Of a stretch of 64,000 nt of DNA, positions 36,447 to 45,115 are shown piece after piece. The stretch's first letter is position 1; the number at the start of each line of letters is the position of its first letter. Source of the stretch: Sorangium cellulosum (GTDB taxonomy: Bacteria; Myxococcota_A; Polyangia; Polyangiales; Polyangiaceae); the NCBI RefSeq assembly GCF_004135735.1, contig NZ_CP012670.1:8138501-8202500 (forward strand), read 5' to 3'. Under the pieces are notes generated by a model that searched no databases, was not told the DNA's origin, and was given only the letters and a program-made list of their open reading frames with translations. A program made the position numbers and the translations under genes.

Positions 36447-36946
36447 GGGGTCGCCGCCGCGCCGCCGCGCGCGCCGCGGCGCGCAGGCCGCCCGGCCGGC
36501 GCGCCCGGGCGGACGGGCGCGCGCGCTGGCTCGCGGCGTTCGCGCTGCTCGCGATGTTCGCGCAGCTGTGCGGCCTGACCCACGCGCTGCTCGTCCGGCA
36601 CGCCCGCTGCGAGCACGGCGAGCTGATCCACGTCGGGCTCGCCGCGTACGTGGAGCACGCCGACCACCACGGCGGGCGGGCCGCGCCGGCCGCCGCCGCG
36701 GCGCCGGAGCGGGCCGGGCCCGAGCCGCCCGGCGCTCGGCTCGCGGCGCGGGACGCGCTGCGCCACCTCGACGACGATCACTGCGACGCCTTCGCGCGGT
36801 GTGGCCAGCCCGGCGCGCCCGTGCACCGCGTGGCGGAGGCGACGCTGCTCGAGGTGCTCCCCCGCGCGGCGCTCCGGTCCTCCCCGGAGGTGCGCCCCAT
36901 CCCTCTCCTGATCCTGGCGCCGAAGAGCTCTCCCCCCGCCGCCTGA
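36443..36946 (+). CDS. His/Cys-rich single-pass membrane protein of the TonB operon
   Basis: This is a 167-residue protein in ATGA overlap with the preceding lipoprotein gene. An Arg-rich N-terminus (about 28 residues) leads into one hydrophobic helix (WLAAFALLAMFAQLCGLTHA) and an extracytoplasmic tail with many possible metal ligands (VRHARCEHGELIHV, YVEHADHHGG, LRHLDDDHCDAFARCG). It ends with a second weakly hydrophobic segment (VRPIPLLILAPKSSPPAA). The general pattern, a short membrane protein with His/Cys clusters beside a TonB receptor, resembles small proteins next to copper or nickel uptake genes, but no family motif is certain. The coupling supports a role in uptake or sensing of the receptor's ligand. 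Confidence 0.68.
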   Translation: MRGRRRAAARAAARRPPGRRARADGRARWLAAFALLAMFAQLCGLTHALLVRHARCEHGELIHVGLAAYVEHADHHGGRAAPAAAAAPERAGPEPPGARLAARDALRHLDDDHCDAFARCGQPGAPVHRVAEATLLEVLPRAALRSSPEVRPIPLLILAPKSSPPAA

Positions 36947-37063
36947 ACCGCTGCGCCTCGATGGGTGGCGCGGGCGCGGTGCGCGCGATGCAGCGCGGGC
37001 CTCCGCTCGCCGGGCGCGCCCGTGCGCGCTCGTTCGGATTTCAGACGATTCAGGAGCTCGATC

Positions 37064-37999
37064 ATGCAGAAGACGAGAGAGACAGGGTTCGTGGTGGCGG
37101 CTTGCGCGCTCGCGCTGGTCGCGGGGTGCGGCGACGACGGCGGCGCCACGTCCGAGACCGGCACCGTGCAGGTGTTCGTGGAGCCGGAGGACACCATCCC
37201 CGAGGGCCTCGATCCGGGCACGGGCGAGGAGAACATCGCGGACGGCTGGCGGGTCACGTACGAGCGGTTCCTCGTGACGGTGGGCAACGTGCGCGCGGCC
37301 CGCTCGGACGCCGAGGAGACGCTCGGGGATCCGTCGGTGTTCGTGCTCGACCTCAAGAACGCCCCGGCCACGAGGTACGTGATCGCGGAGTTCGAGGGCG
37401 TGAGCGCGGTGCGGTGGGATCGCTTCGGGTTCGACCTGCCGAACGCGCGGGAGGGGGTGAAGGCGCTGCCGCCGACCACGGACGCCGACGTGGCGCTCAT
37501 GGTCGAGGGCGGCTACTCGGTGTTCTTCGAGGGCGTCATCGAGAAGGAAGGCGGCGAGTCGTGCCCGCCGCCCGGCGACGCGTGCGTCCCGGCGGAGCGG
37601 GTGCGCTTCAGCTGGGGGCTCTCGGCCGGGACGTCGTTCGACGACTGCGCGACCGAGGACGGGCTGACCGGCTTCAACGTGCCCACGAGCGGCACGATCG
37701 CGGTGAAGCCGACCATCCACGGGGATCACTGGTTCTTCAACAACATCACCGCGGGCGTGGAGCTCACGGAGCGCTACGCGCAGTACATCGCCGACAGCGA
37801 TCGCGACGGCGACGGCGAGACGACGATCGAGGAGCTCAAGCGGGTGAACGCGGCCGACGTGTTCGGCGCGGAGTACAACCTCGCCGGCGCGCTGGGCGGC
37901 CCGATCGAGACGGCGTACGACTACGTCGTCGCGCAGGCGCGCACGCTCGGCGACTTCCAGGGCGACGGCGAGTGCCCGACGCGCGAGGTGCTGCCGTGA
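37064..37999 (+). CDS. Lipoprotein with EF-hand-like calcium loop
   Basis: This is a 311-residue secreted lipoprotein. The ATG at 37064 (MQKTRETGFVVAACALALVA) gives a signal peptide with lipobox ALVAGC, preceded by CAGGAGC. The mature region is acidic and contains a pair of cysteines in CPPPGDACVP, a third in DDCATEDG, and an EF-hand-type loop DRDGDGETTIEE near residue 250 that could bind calcium. I do not recognise a named family. It lies 117 bases after the His/Cys-rich gene on the same strand and is probably the last gene of the TonB operon, perhaps a cell-surface ligand-binding partner. Confidence 0.75.
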   Translation: MQKTRETGFVVAACALALVAGCGDDGGATSETGTVQVFVEPEDTIPEGLDPGTGEENIADGWRVTYERFLVTVGNVRAARSDAEETLGDPSVFVLDLKNAPATRYVIAEFEGVSAVRWDRFGFDLPNAREGVKALPPTTDADVALMVEGGYSVFFEGVIEKEGGESCPPPGDACVPAERVRFSWGLSAGTSFDDCATEDGLTGFNVPTSGTIAVKPTIHGDHWFFNNITAGVELTERYAQYIADSDRDGDGETTIEELKRVNAADVFGAEYNLAGALGGPIETAYDYVVAQARTLGDFQGDGECPTREVLP

Positions 38000-38108
38000 C
38001 GGGTTGACGGTGGCAGGCGCGCTGCCACCCCGCTGGTGCGGACGAGCGTGAGCCCGGGAGCGGGGGCGGACCTGGGCGAGCGCACGGCTCTTCGATTATG
38101 CTCACCGG

Positions 38109-38609
38109 ATGCGCCCCTCCGATCCGAAGCCCCCGATACCGCTGGACCAGGGCACGAAGACACAGCTCTTGAGCGGCGTGATCGGCACCTCTGTCGGCGC
38201 CGTCCTGCTCACCCCTGCCCTCGCGCTCTTCTACTCTTATCATTTCGCGAGCAAGACACCGATGCTGACGCGGGTGGTGCTGGCGATCGGGCTCCCCTTG
38301 ACCCTCATGGCGCTCCTCTTCGGGATACCTGGCGTGCGCGATCTCCGGCGCGCGCTCGTCACCCGTCGCGTGATGCGCTACGGCGTCCCCGCCCAGGCAG
38401 AGGTCCTGGATCGCAAGTTCACGAAGAGGCACTACAACCAGTACTACGTCATCCGGCTGCGCCTGCGTGTCCTGCCCCGCGACGCCGCGCCCTACGAGGT
38501 CACGATCGACTGGCTCTCCGGCGCCGAGACCCTCATGGTCACCCCCGGACGCCTCGTGCCGGTGAAGGTCGACCCGAGGAACCCCCGGGCGGTCGTGGTC
38601 AACGCCTGA
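38109..38609 (+). CDS. Two-helix membrane protein with DUF3592-like domain
   Basis: This is a 166-residue protein with two transmembrane helices near the N-terminus (LLSGVIGTSVGAVLLTPALA and RVVLAIGLPLTLMALLFGIP) and a cytoplasmic or periplasmic beta domain (VPAQAEVLDRKFTKRHYNQY, YYVIRLRLRVLP, TPGRLVPVKVDPRNPRAVVV) like the DUF3592 pattern. Base composition is slightly lower in GC than its neighbours. It is convergent with the DUF4150 gene that ends the second VgrG cluster, 24 bases away. An immunity role against cluster cargo is possible from position alone and is not supported by any motif. Confidence 0.7.
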   Translation: MRPSDPKPPIPLDQGTKTQLLSGVIGTSVGAVLLTPALALFYSYHFASKTPMLTRVVLAIGLPLTLMALLFGIPGVRDLRRALVTRRVMRYGVPAQAEVLDRKFTKRHYNQYYVIRLRLRVLPRDAAPYEVTIDWLSGAETLMVTPGRLVPVKVDPRNPRAVVVNA

Positions 38610-38633
38610 CCGCAAGCCACGGCCGACGCCGGA

Positions 38634-39029
38634 TCAGGGCCCCAGGCTCAGCACCGTCGGCTGGCTCGGGACGATCCGCATGCCCGGGCAGTTCGTGCTG
38701 TTCTGGATCGACATGCTCGTCAGCTTGGTGACAGGCATCCCGCCGACGAGCACTGAAAAGGAGCCAGTGACATGGCGGACCGGCCCCATCACCGTCCCCG
38801 ACGCCACCCCTGTCGCAATGCCCGCGTTGTCGCCGTTCGACAGCGCGATGGTCGTCCCCAGATGATGGGTCGGGGCGCACATCGTGAGGACGTTGTAGGC
38901 CGCGGCGACCCCCATGGGGCCCACGCCGATGTTGGGATAAGGGATCGGGACCGGCGCCGGTGCCGCCGGCGTCAGGCAGACGTCCGGGAAACCGAGGCTC
39001 ATGCCGCCCATCTGCGTGTTCACGAACAT
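38634..39029 (-). CDS. DUF4150 (PAAR-like) spike-tip protein, second cluster
   Basis: This 131-residue protein is homologous in layout to the one at 22948. It begins MFVNTQMGGMSLGFPDVCLT, followed by the APAPVPIPYPNIGVGPMGVA segment, HHLGTTIALSNGDNAGIATG, and a C-terminal MRIVPSQPTVLSLGP like the other copy's VAPSQAKVLVSG. DUF4150 proteins are expected to cap the VgrG spike. It lies 13 bases after the DUF3540 gene with GAAGGAGAGCGCGCC before its ATG and ends the second cluster. Confidence 0.88.
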   Translation of the reverse strand: MFVNTQMGGMSLGFPDVCLTPAAPAPVPIPYPNIGVGPMGVAAAYNVLTMCAPTHHLGTTIALSNGDNAGIATGVASGTVMGPVRHVTGSFSVLVGGMPVTKLTSMSIQNSTNCPGMRIVPSQPTVLSLGP

Positions 39030-39042
39030 GGCGCGCTCTCCT

Positions 39043-39693
39043 TCAGTTCAGGTGGACCTGCTCGGCGGCGATCTTGACCACATCGACGGCCGTCAAGAGC
39101 GTGTTCTCGCCGCGCATCTGCACGTTGCCCTCGGCCGCATAGTCGATCTGGTACGCGCGGACCTGGTCGATCTCCGAGACGGTCCGGTAGACGCGCTTGG
39201 CCCGCTGACTGAACCGCTCGAGGACCGTGTCCAGGGTCGACGCGATCATCTTCACCTTGCCGAGCTCTGCCTTCACCGCAGCGCCGAAGACCTCGAGCCG
39301 CTCGAGCGCGACGCGCCCGCTCAGCGCGCCGATCTCCAGCGCGGTGGACGTCACCCGGACCGACGCGCCTGTGGCGATGTCGACCCCCTCCCGCGCGGCG
39401 ATCTCGACCTTACCGCCGCGCGCGCGGAGCACGAGATCCCCGTCGACCGCGAGGGTCGCGGGCGCCGTCCCGGGCCGCTCGAGGACCGACAGCACGAAGC
39501 TCTCGCCCTCCTCCTCGGTCGCGACGAGCACGCGATCGCCGGCCCGCGGCTCGACGATGCAGCCCACGGCTCGCTTCGCGACGAGGTCGGTGAGCGCCGT
39601 GCGCACGCCGATCCTGTCCGCGCCCACCGAGACGACCTCCCCGATCTCCTGATAGACCGCCCGAGCCTTCAGCTTGGGTGCCGCGCTACGCAT
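39043..39693 (-). CDS. DUF3540 protein, second cluster
   Basis: This 216-residue DUF3540 protein has the compact layout: an OB-like N-terminal part (ARAVYQEIGEVVSVGADRIG, PRAGDRVLVATEEEGESFVL), a beta-helix segment (LVLRARGGKVEIAAREGVDI), a helical stretch (LERLEVFGAAVKAELGKVKM) and a final strand set (GENTLLTAVDVVKIAAEQVH). The repeat-rich N-terminus found in the 22040 copy is absent. Its start overlaps the stop of the pentapeptide gene by eight bases, so the genes are coupled. It probably helps join the pentapeptide or DUF2169 partner to the spike, but this is inferred from context. Confidence 0.85.
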   Translation of the reverse strand: MRSAAPKLKARAVYQEIGEVVSVGADRIGVRTALTDLVAKRAVGCIVEPRAGDRVLVATEEEGESFVLSVLERPGTAPATLAVDGDLVLRARGGKVEIAAREGVDIATGASVRVTSTALEIGALSGRVALERLEVFGAAVKAELGKVKMIASTLDTVLERFSQRAKRVYRTVSEIDQVRAYQIDYAAEGNVQMRGENTLLTAVDVVKIAAEQVHLN

Positions 39694-40768
39694 CGCCGCC
39701 TCCTTTCCAGAGCTTCCTGTGCTTCTCCCACCAGAGCTCAGCCTCCGCCAGATCGACGTCGTCGCCGAGCGCGCCCGCGCGACCGAACGGATACTTCGCC
39801 CCGTCGTCCTTCACCCGGTGCAGGCGCGCTCGGAACATGCTGGCGCCCGAGAAATCAGCCTGCTCCAGGCTCGCGTTCGAGAAATCGGCGTACGTCAGGC
39901 TGCTGCCCCGGAACGTCGCGCCGGCGCACTGCGCGCCGTGCCAGATGCTCTGTTCGAGGTTGCAGCCGTCGAAGCACGCCCCGCTCGCGCCGCCGTCCAC
40001 GAAGAGGGCCTGGAACAGGTTCGACGCGCGGAAATCGACTCCCTCGAGGCGCGCCTTGATGAACACCGCGTTCTTCGCCTCGACGCCGGCCATCCGCGCG
40101 CCCTTGAGGTTCGCGCCCTTGAAGTTCGCCTGGATCAGCCGAGCCCGCTCGAAGCCGCACCCCTCGACGTTCGCGTCGATGAACTGGGTCATGAGCAGGT
40201 CGGCTCCGGCGAACGAGCGCCCGGCGAGGTTCGCCTCGGTCAGCACCGTGCTCTCGAACCGCGCCCCCTCGAGCGCCACGCTCCGGAGATCGGCGCGGAA
40301 GAGCACCGTCCGCCGCAGGTTCGTGGCCGAGAGATCGGCGCCCTTCAAGGTGCACTCGAACAAGGACGCACGATCGAGGTCGGCGCCCGTGACGACCGCC
40401 TCGTCAAGGCAGCACTTCGTGAGATTGGCGAGCACGAGCTCTGCGCCGGCGAGATCGGCCGCGGTCAGATCGCACTCGGACCAGTTGACGGCGCACAGCT
40501 CGGCGCGCCCGAGCTTCGCCATCGTGAACCGCGTCCCGAGCGCGACCCCGTGGCGCAGCCTCGCCCCCTCCAGTGTCGCGTTCGCGAGGTCGCACCGGGA
40601 CAGCGTCGCCTCGCGCAGGTTCACGCGCGCGAGGTTCGCGCTCCGGAACGATGTGTTGGCGAAGCAGGCGCCCCGGAGGTCGGCCCCCGAGAGATCGAGG
40701 CCACCGAGGTCCGCGCCGTCGAAGAACTCCCCCTCGCGGACGCGCCGCTCGAGCTCACCCTTGTCCAT
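39686..40768 (-). CDS. Pentapeptide repeat protein, second cluster
   Basis: This 360-residue protein is made almost wholly of pentapeptide repeats (FDGADLGGLDLSGADLRGAC to SLEQADFSGASMFRARLHRV), followed by a short Lys/Trp-rich helical tail (AEAELWWEKHRKLWKGG). The start chosen is the ATG at 40768 (MDKGELERRVREGEFF), 14 bases inside the preceding gene; an ATG seven codons upstream is possible. Repeats are richer in Cys and Phe than those of the first cluster (LTKCCLDEAVVTGADLDRAS). No catalytic motif. It occupies the place of the 668-residue protein of the first cluster. Confidence 0.86.
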   Translation of the reverse strand: MDKGELERRVREGEFFDGADLGGLDLSGADLRGACFANTSFRSANLARVNLREATLSRCDLANATLEGARLRHGVALGTRFTMAKLGRAELCAVNWSECDLTAADLAGAELVLANLTKCCLDEAVVTGADLDRASLFECTLKGADLSATNLRRTVLFRADLRSVALEGARFESTVLTEANLAGRSFAGADLLMTQFIDANVEGCGFERARLIQANFKGANLKGARMAGVEAKNAVFIKARLEGVDFRASNLFQALFVDGGASGACFDGCNLEQSIWHGAQCAGATFRGSSLTYADFSNASLEQADFSGASMFRARLHRVKDDGAKYPFGRAGALGDDVDLAEAELWWEKHRKLWKGGGDA

Positions 40769-42594
40769 CGTCACCCCGGCTCTGCACATGACGCAGGTGC
40801 TTCAGGTTCGCGCCGCGGAAGCTGGTCTGCGCGTCCCCGACCATCCGCATGCCGTCGGCGCGAAAGAGGCTCGCCTGCTCGAAGTCGGCGCCAGCCACAC
40901 CCGCGCGGCCGAGCAGCGCGCCGCGGAGATCCGCGCACCGCACGTCCGCTCCGGCCAGGTTCGCCCGTTCGAAGCGCGCCTCCACGGCCCGTACCCCCGT
41001 GAGCTTCGCGTTCGTCAGGTCGGTCTCGCTCAGATCGGCGGCGCGGAGGATGGCGCCGGTCAGGTCGGCGCCCGCGAGGGCGGCGCCGCGCAGGTTGGCC
41101 GTCGTCAGGTCGGCGCCGCGAAAATCGGCCCCGGCGAAGCTCGATCCCCGCTCGGCCTTGGCGACGCGGAGGTTGACGAGGCTCGCCTCGCGAAAGCTCG
41201 CCCCGTCGCCGCGCGCATCGAGGAACACCGACTGATCGAGCCGCGCCCCCGTGAAATCGGCCCCGGCGCAGTCGACCTCGAAGAAATTGCACCTCTCGAG
41301 CACCACCCCCGCGAGATCCGCGCCCGCGAGGGAGACCTTCGAGAAGAGCAGCTCCTCGGCCCGGCAGCCCCGCAGGCCGGCCCCGTCGAGCTGGGCGTCG
41401 CTGAGGTCAGCGCCGTCGAGCCTGGCGCCCGCGAGCCTGGCGCCCGCGAGCACGGCTCGAGCGAGCACCACCCGGCTGAGGTCGGCGTCCGTGAGATCGG
41501 CCTGGGCGAGGTCGGCGCGTCCGCAGTTCGCGCCCGCGAGCGACGCCCTCTGGAAAGAGGTCGGCGTCGCGCAGCGCGTGGAGCGGCCCGCGCTGCTTGT
41601 CGAGCCGCTTTCTCCGCACCTCCTCGTAATGCTCGCGCGGGGCCGGGTGGCCGATCCGCTCGAGCCCGACGACCACCTCGGTCACCTCGCGCTCATCGTC
41701 GGTGGCGACCGGGAACACGCCGCGCCACACGAGGGCGATCCGCTCCACGTGCGGGAAGAGCCAGACGGTATCGCAGTGCATCGGGACGTCGGTCGGCCGC
41801 TCGTCGGACCGGGTCCGGACGAAGCCGCGCGCGACGAGCCCCGGCAGCGCTCCCTCGACGCGGGGCTTGTCCGGGTGCATGTGCTCGACCACGAACGCCT
41901 CGTCGCCGCGGAAATACCTGGGGAGCCACTGGTCCTCGGGCGCCATGTTGTGGAAGCGCGGATCGAAGTCCTCCGGGAGCTCGGGATAGCGCGTCTTGAA
42001 CCAGCGGGCTCCGTACGTCCCGACGCGCTTGCTCCGAGGTTCCCAGGTGAGGTCGATGGGCCCGAGGCCGGCCGGCGACGGCGTGTCGCTCGGTGAGGTG
42101 ATGAGCTTGGCTGGCCACTCGATGTTGGGTAGCAGATGGACCTTCTTGCCATCGACGAGGATCGGCGCCGCCCCCTTGCCGGCGGGGTTGCGAGGGTCCC
42201 CCTCGCCCCCGAACGCGTTCTCCCAGGAGATCCGCATCTTCTGGAACGGTAGCGGCTCCGACGGGCCACCGGTGTGCCAGACGCGATCACCGATGACGTA
42301 GAGGCGCTTGTCGACGGGGCCGAGCGCGACCCGGACCTGCCGGGCGATCACCGGCTCGGCAGAGAGGGCGTACCCCTCGACGAGCACCTCGCCGCACACC
42401 TTGGGCAGGCCCGGATCGAAGGTGCACGAGCCCTCATCGGAGAAGGTCTTCGCGAGGTCAGCGTCATTGAGCAGCTTGCCGCCTGCCGGGCCGAGCTGCC
42501 AGACCGCGGTGACCGAGAGGCAGCCTCGCCCGGGCAGGCCGATCGCCTGGACCCGGATCATCGGCAGCAGCCCTGCAGGCTTGAGGATGCGCAT
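40755..42594 (-). pseudogene. DUF2169-pentapeptide gene split by a frameshift
   Basis: The 5' part (42594 to about 41550) reads a full DUF2169 domain (MRILKPAGLLPMIRVQAIGL, ISWENAFGGEGDPRNPAGKG, FDPRFHNMAPEDQWLPRYFR). The frame then turns Arg-rich and stops at 41407. From about 41550 the neighbouring frame reads clean pentapeptide repeats (RASLAGANCGRADLAQADL) to the stop at 40755. Removing one base within CTCTTTCCAGAGGG would give ADLFQRASLAGAN, an unbroken pentapeptide pattern. The total length is one base more than a multiple of three. The intact relatives at 17663 and 45116 show the fusion is the expected form. It may be a real inactivation, a sequencing error, or less likely a programmed shift. 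Confidence 0.8.
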
Positions 42595-42612
42595 GGAGGA
42601 TCCTGCGGAGCG

Positions 42613-45006
42613 TCAGTTGATGATCTGGATCGCGGCCCGGGACATGAACGCCGAGCCCAGGAAGACGAGCGTCGGCGTGTTCACCATGAAGCAGCTGCCG
42701 GCCTGGAACATGAAGCCGACGTCCGCCTTCTGGATGTTCATCGGTGCCTTCCGGAGGTCGACGACCTTGTTGATCTCGGCCTTGAACCCGCCGGTGTACG
42801 CGAAGTTCGCCGAGTAGGAAGCGCTCAGGAAGATGCCCGCCTTGAAGTCCAGCTGCGCGGCGAGGGTGATGTTCACGGATCCCGAGGCGGAGAACTTGAA
42901 GTCACCAGAGAAGTTGAAGACCTTCGTGAGTCCGTATGTCAGCTCGGTCTTGTCAGACTTCACGATCTTGATGGACATGCCCCCGATATCCACCGTCTCG
43001 GTCGCGCCCTTCGTCGTGAGCGGCCCCTCGGCGATGAGGTTCATCGCCCCCTTGGCGAGCACGTCGACGGTCGATGCCTCGCTCTGGAGGGTAGCCGCCC
43101 CGGCACTCTTGAGCTCCATGCTCTCATCGGTGTGCGCCTTCAGATCCCCGCCGGTGACGTCGACCGTGTAGCTGCCCGCCTTGACCGCCGTCGTCGTGTC
43201 CCCCTTCACGTTCGTCGTCATCGTGCCCGCATCGACGTCGGTGACGAGGTTGCCGCTCGTGACGTGGAGCCACGTGTCGCCCTTGACCTCGGTGTACGAG
43301 CTGCCGGCCTCGACATAGAGCTCGTGGATCCCTGTCTGGACGTGCGTGATCCAGCTGTCCTTGACGGTGCAGTTCCACGAGCCGCCGCCGTTCTGGCCCA
43401 CCGTGAGGTCGAAGGTCTTGCCCGCGTCGAGCAGCGCGTTGTCGTCTGTCTTGGCGATGAGCTCGTGCTCCGCGTTGGGCGCGCCCATTCGCAGGTACGT
43501 GTTGGAGTAGGGCGTCGACATGGTGACGCGTTGCTGGCCGGCCTTGTCGTCGAGCTCGATCCTGTTGCGCCCTCCGGTCTGGATGACGTTCTTGGTGTGA
43601 TTGCCGCTCGTGACCGGGCTCGGCGTGAGCGCGTTCGGGACGACGCCCGAGATGACGGGGCGATCGGGATCGCCCCCGAGGAAGCTGAGGACGACCTCGG
43701 TCCCCTTGCGCAGCGGGAAGTGGAACCCCTCGATCCCTCCGCCGTGCGGCTGCATCATGCGCACGAACGTGGAAGCCTTGCCGCCCTTCAGGCTGCTCTC
43801 GTCGAAGTTGAACTTGACGCTGTAGCGGCCCTGGTCGTCGATCTGCGCGTACTCGCTGTCCGCCGCGCCGTCGACGATCCCGTTCTCGTATCCGTAGATG
43901 CGGGGCCAGGGGGTGCGGCTCTCGGGGCGGAGCTGGGTCCTGGCCGGGATCGCCGTGATCTCGACGAAGTAGACCTCCTCGTGGGGCAGCCCGAGCAGCG
44001 CCTTGTAGCGCTCGGAGCCCCCGGATTGATTGCCGTGATGGTGCGCCTCGATGGTCAGGTGCTCCTCGTTGAACGACGCGCGCGGGTGGTCCTCGAGGAC
44101 AAACGTGTAGCCTGCCCGGAGGTGCGACCGGGTGCCCGCCGCGTGAAAGAGGACCTGCCGGGCGAGCAGCTCCTCGGCGCGGAGCCTGGCGAGGCGGTCG
44201 CCGGCGGCCGGCGTGAAGAAGCGCTCGCCGTACAGGCTCACCTCCCCCACCCCGTTCGTCGAGATGCGGGCCGAGCCGGCGACCTCGAGGTTCGGCCGGG
44301 CATAGTCGTAATCCTTGAGCTTGATCTTGGCCGGGAGCGTCTTGTGACGGCAGGTGAAAGAGCGGAACGATGCCCCCGCGCTGTGGTCCTGCCCCATCTG
44401 CGGGTGGTAACGGACCGGCTCGCCTATCGGATCTTCCGGGTAGGACTTGTCGTCGCAGACGATGAGCCTGTCGCCCTCGGGGCGGTGCTCGAAGAAGTAG
44501 TAGACGCCCTCGCGTTCCATCCACCGTGAGATGAAGTCGAGGTCGCTCTCGCGGTACTGGCAGACGTGCTCCTCGACCTCGTACTCGCCGAGGCGCAGCT
44601 CGTAATCGTCGGGGCCGAACCCGTTGTCCTCGAGGACCGACTTGATGATGTCGGGCAGCGCCATCATCGTGAAGATGCGGCTGTGCTTGGAGAGCCCGAG
44701 CTGCCATAGCCTCGGGACGAGGAGGGCGCGGACCAGCGCGCGGCCATCGAGCTCGTGCAGCAGCTCGACGCTCGCGAAGATCCCCGCGAACACGAAGGGG
44801 GGGAGCCGGTCCGCCGCGCGATCGAGGGTGAGCACCGCCTTGCCCCCGATCGCGTCGGCGAGGTCGAAGGCGTCGGCCTCCGCGTCCTGGAAGGCGAGGA
44901 AGACCTCGATCTCGTAGGGGGTCGAGATGGCCTCGACGCCGCGAAAGGCGACGACCCGCGTGGAGGGGGGAAGCACGCTCGAAGCGATGGAGATCAGGTC
45001 GTTCAT
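42613..45006 (-). CDS. vgrG: VgrG spike protein, second cluster
   Basis: This is a 797-residue VgrG from the ATG at 45006 (MNDLISIASSVLPPSTRVVA); an in-frame ATG at 45060 would add 18 residues. The gp27 part includes VEEHVCQYRESDLDFISRWM and EGVYYFFEHRPEGDRLIVCD; the OB-fold part FVRMMQPHGGGIEGFHFPLR, GTEVVLSFLGGDPDRPVISG. A DUF2345-like needle follows (GKTFDLTVGQNGGGSWNCTV, repeated Thr/Val strands TEVKGDTWLHVTSGNLVTDV). The last 130 residues (KVFNFSGDFKFSASGSVNIT, PTLVFLGSAFMSRAAIQII) are hydrophobic beta sequence of unknown role. GC content is slightly lower than in the first cluster. It lies between two DUF2169 genes, as in the first cluster. Confidence 0.93.
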   Translation of the reverse strand: MNDLISIASSVLPPSTRVVAFRGVEAISTPYEIEVFLAFQDAEADAFDLADAIGGKAVLTLDRAADRLPPFVFAGIFASVELLHELDGRALVRALLVPRLWQLGLSKHSRIFTMMALPDIIKSVLEDNGFGPDDYELRLGEYEVEEHVCQYRESDLDFISRWMEREGVYYFFEHRPEGDRLIVCDDKSYPEDPIGEPVRYHPQMGQDHSAGASFRSFTCRHKTLPAKIKLKDYDYARPNLEVAGSARISTNGVGEVSLYGERFFTPAAGDRLARLRAEELLARQVLFHAAGTRSHLRAGYTFVLEDHPRASFNEEHLTIEAHHHGNQSGGSERYKALLGLPHEEVYFVEITAIPARTQLRPESRTPWPRIYGYENGIVDGAADSEYAQIDDQGRYSVKFNFDESSLKGGKASTFVRMMQPHGGGIEGFHFPLRKGTEVVLSFLGGDPDRPVISGVVPNALTPSPVTSGNHTKNVIQTGGRNRIELDDKAGQQRVTMSTPYSNTYLRMGAPNAEHELIAKTDDNALLDAGKTFDLTVGQNGGGSWNCTVKDSWITHVQTGIHELYVEAGSSYTEVKGDTWLHVTSGNLVTDVDAGTMTTNVKGDTTTAVKAGSYTVDVTGGDLKAHTDESMELKSAGAATLQSEASTVDVLAKGAMNLIAEGPLTTKGATETVDIGGMSIKIVKSDKTELTYGLTKVFNFSGDFKFSASGSVNITLAAQLDFKAGIFLSASYSANFAYTGGFKAEINKVVDLRKAPMNIQKADVGFMFQAGSCFMVNTPTLVFLGSAFMSRAAIQIIN

Positions 45007-45115
45007 GGCAGCCGCCGCGACGCCGAGGAGAGCGCCGATCCTGGCAGATCGGGATATCATCCTTCGGATGGATCATAAAGCGGCATTGCCCGGACGGTGC
45101 GCGGGCGCCCCGGGC

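Noticed and set aside
38109..38609. Immunity protein for the second VgrG cluster
   Set aside because: Only its position next to DUF4150 suggests it; it is convergent rather than co-directional and has a generic membrane layout.
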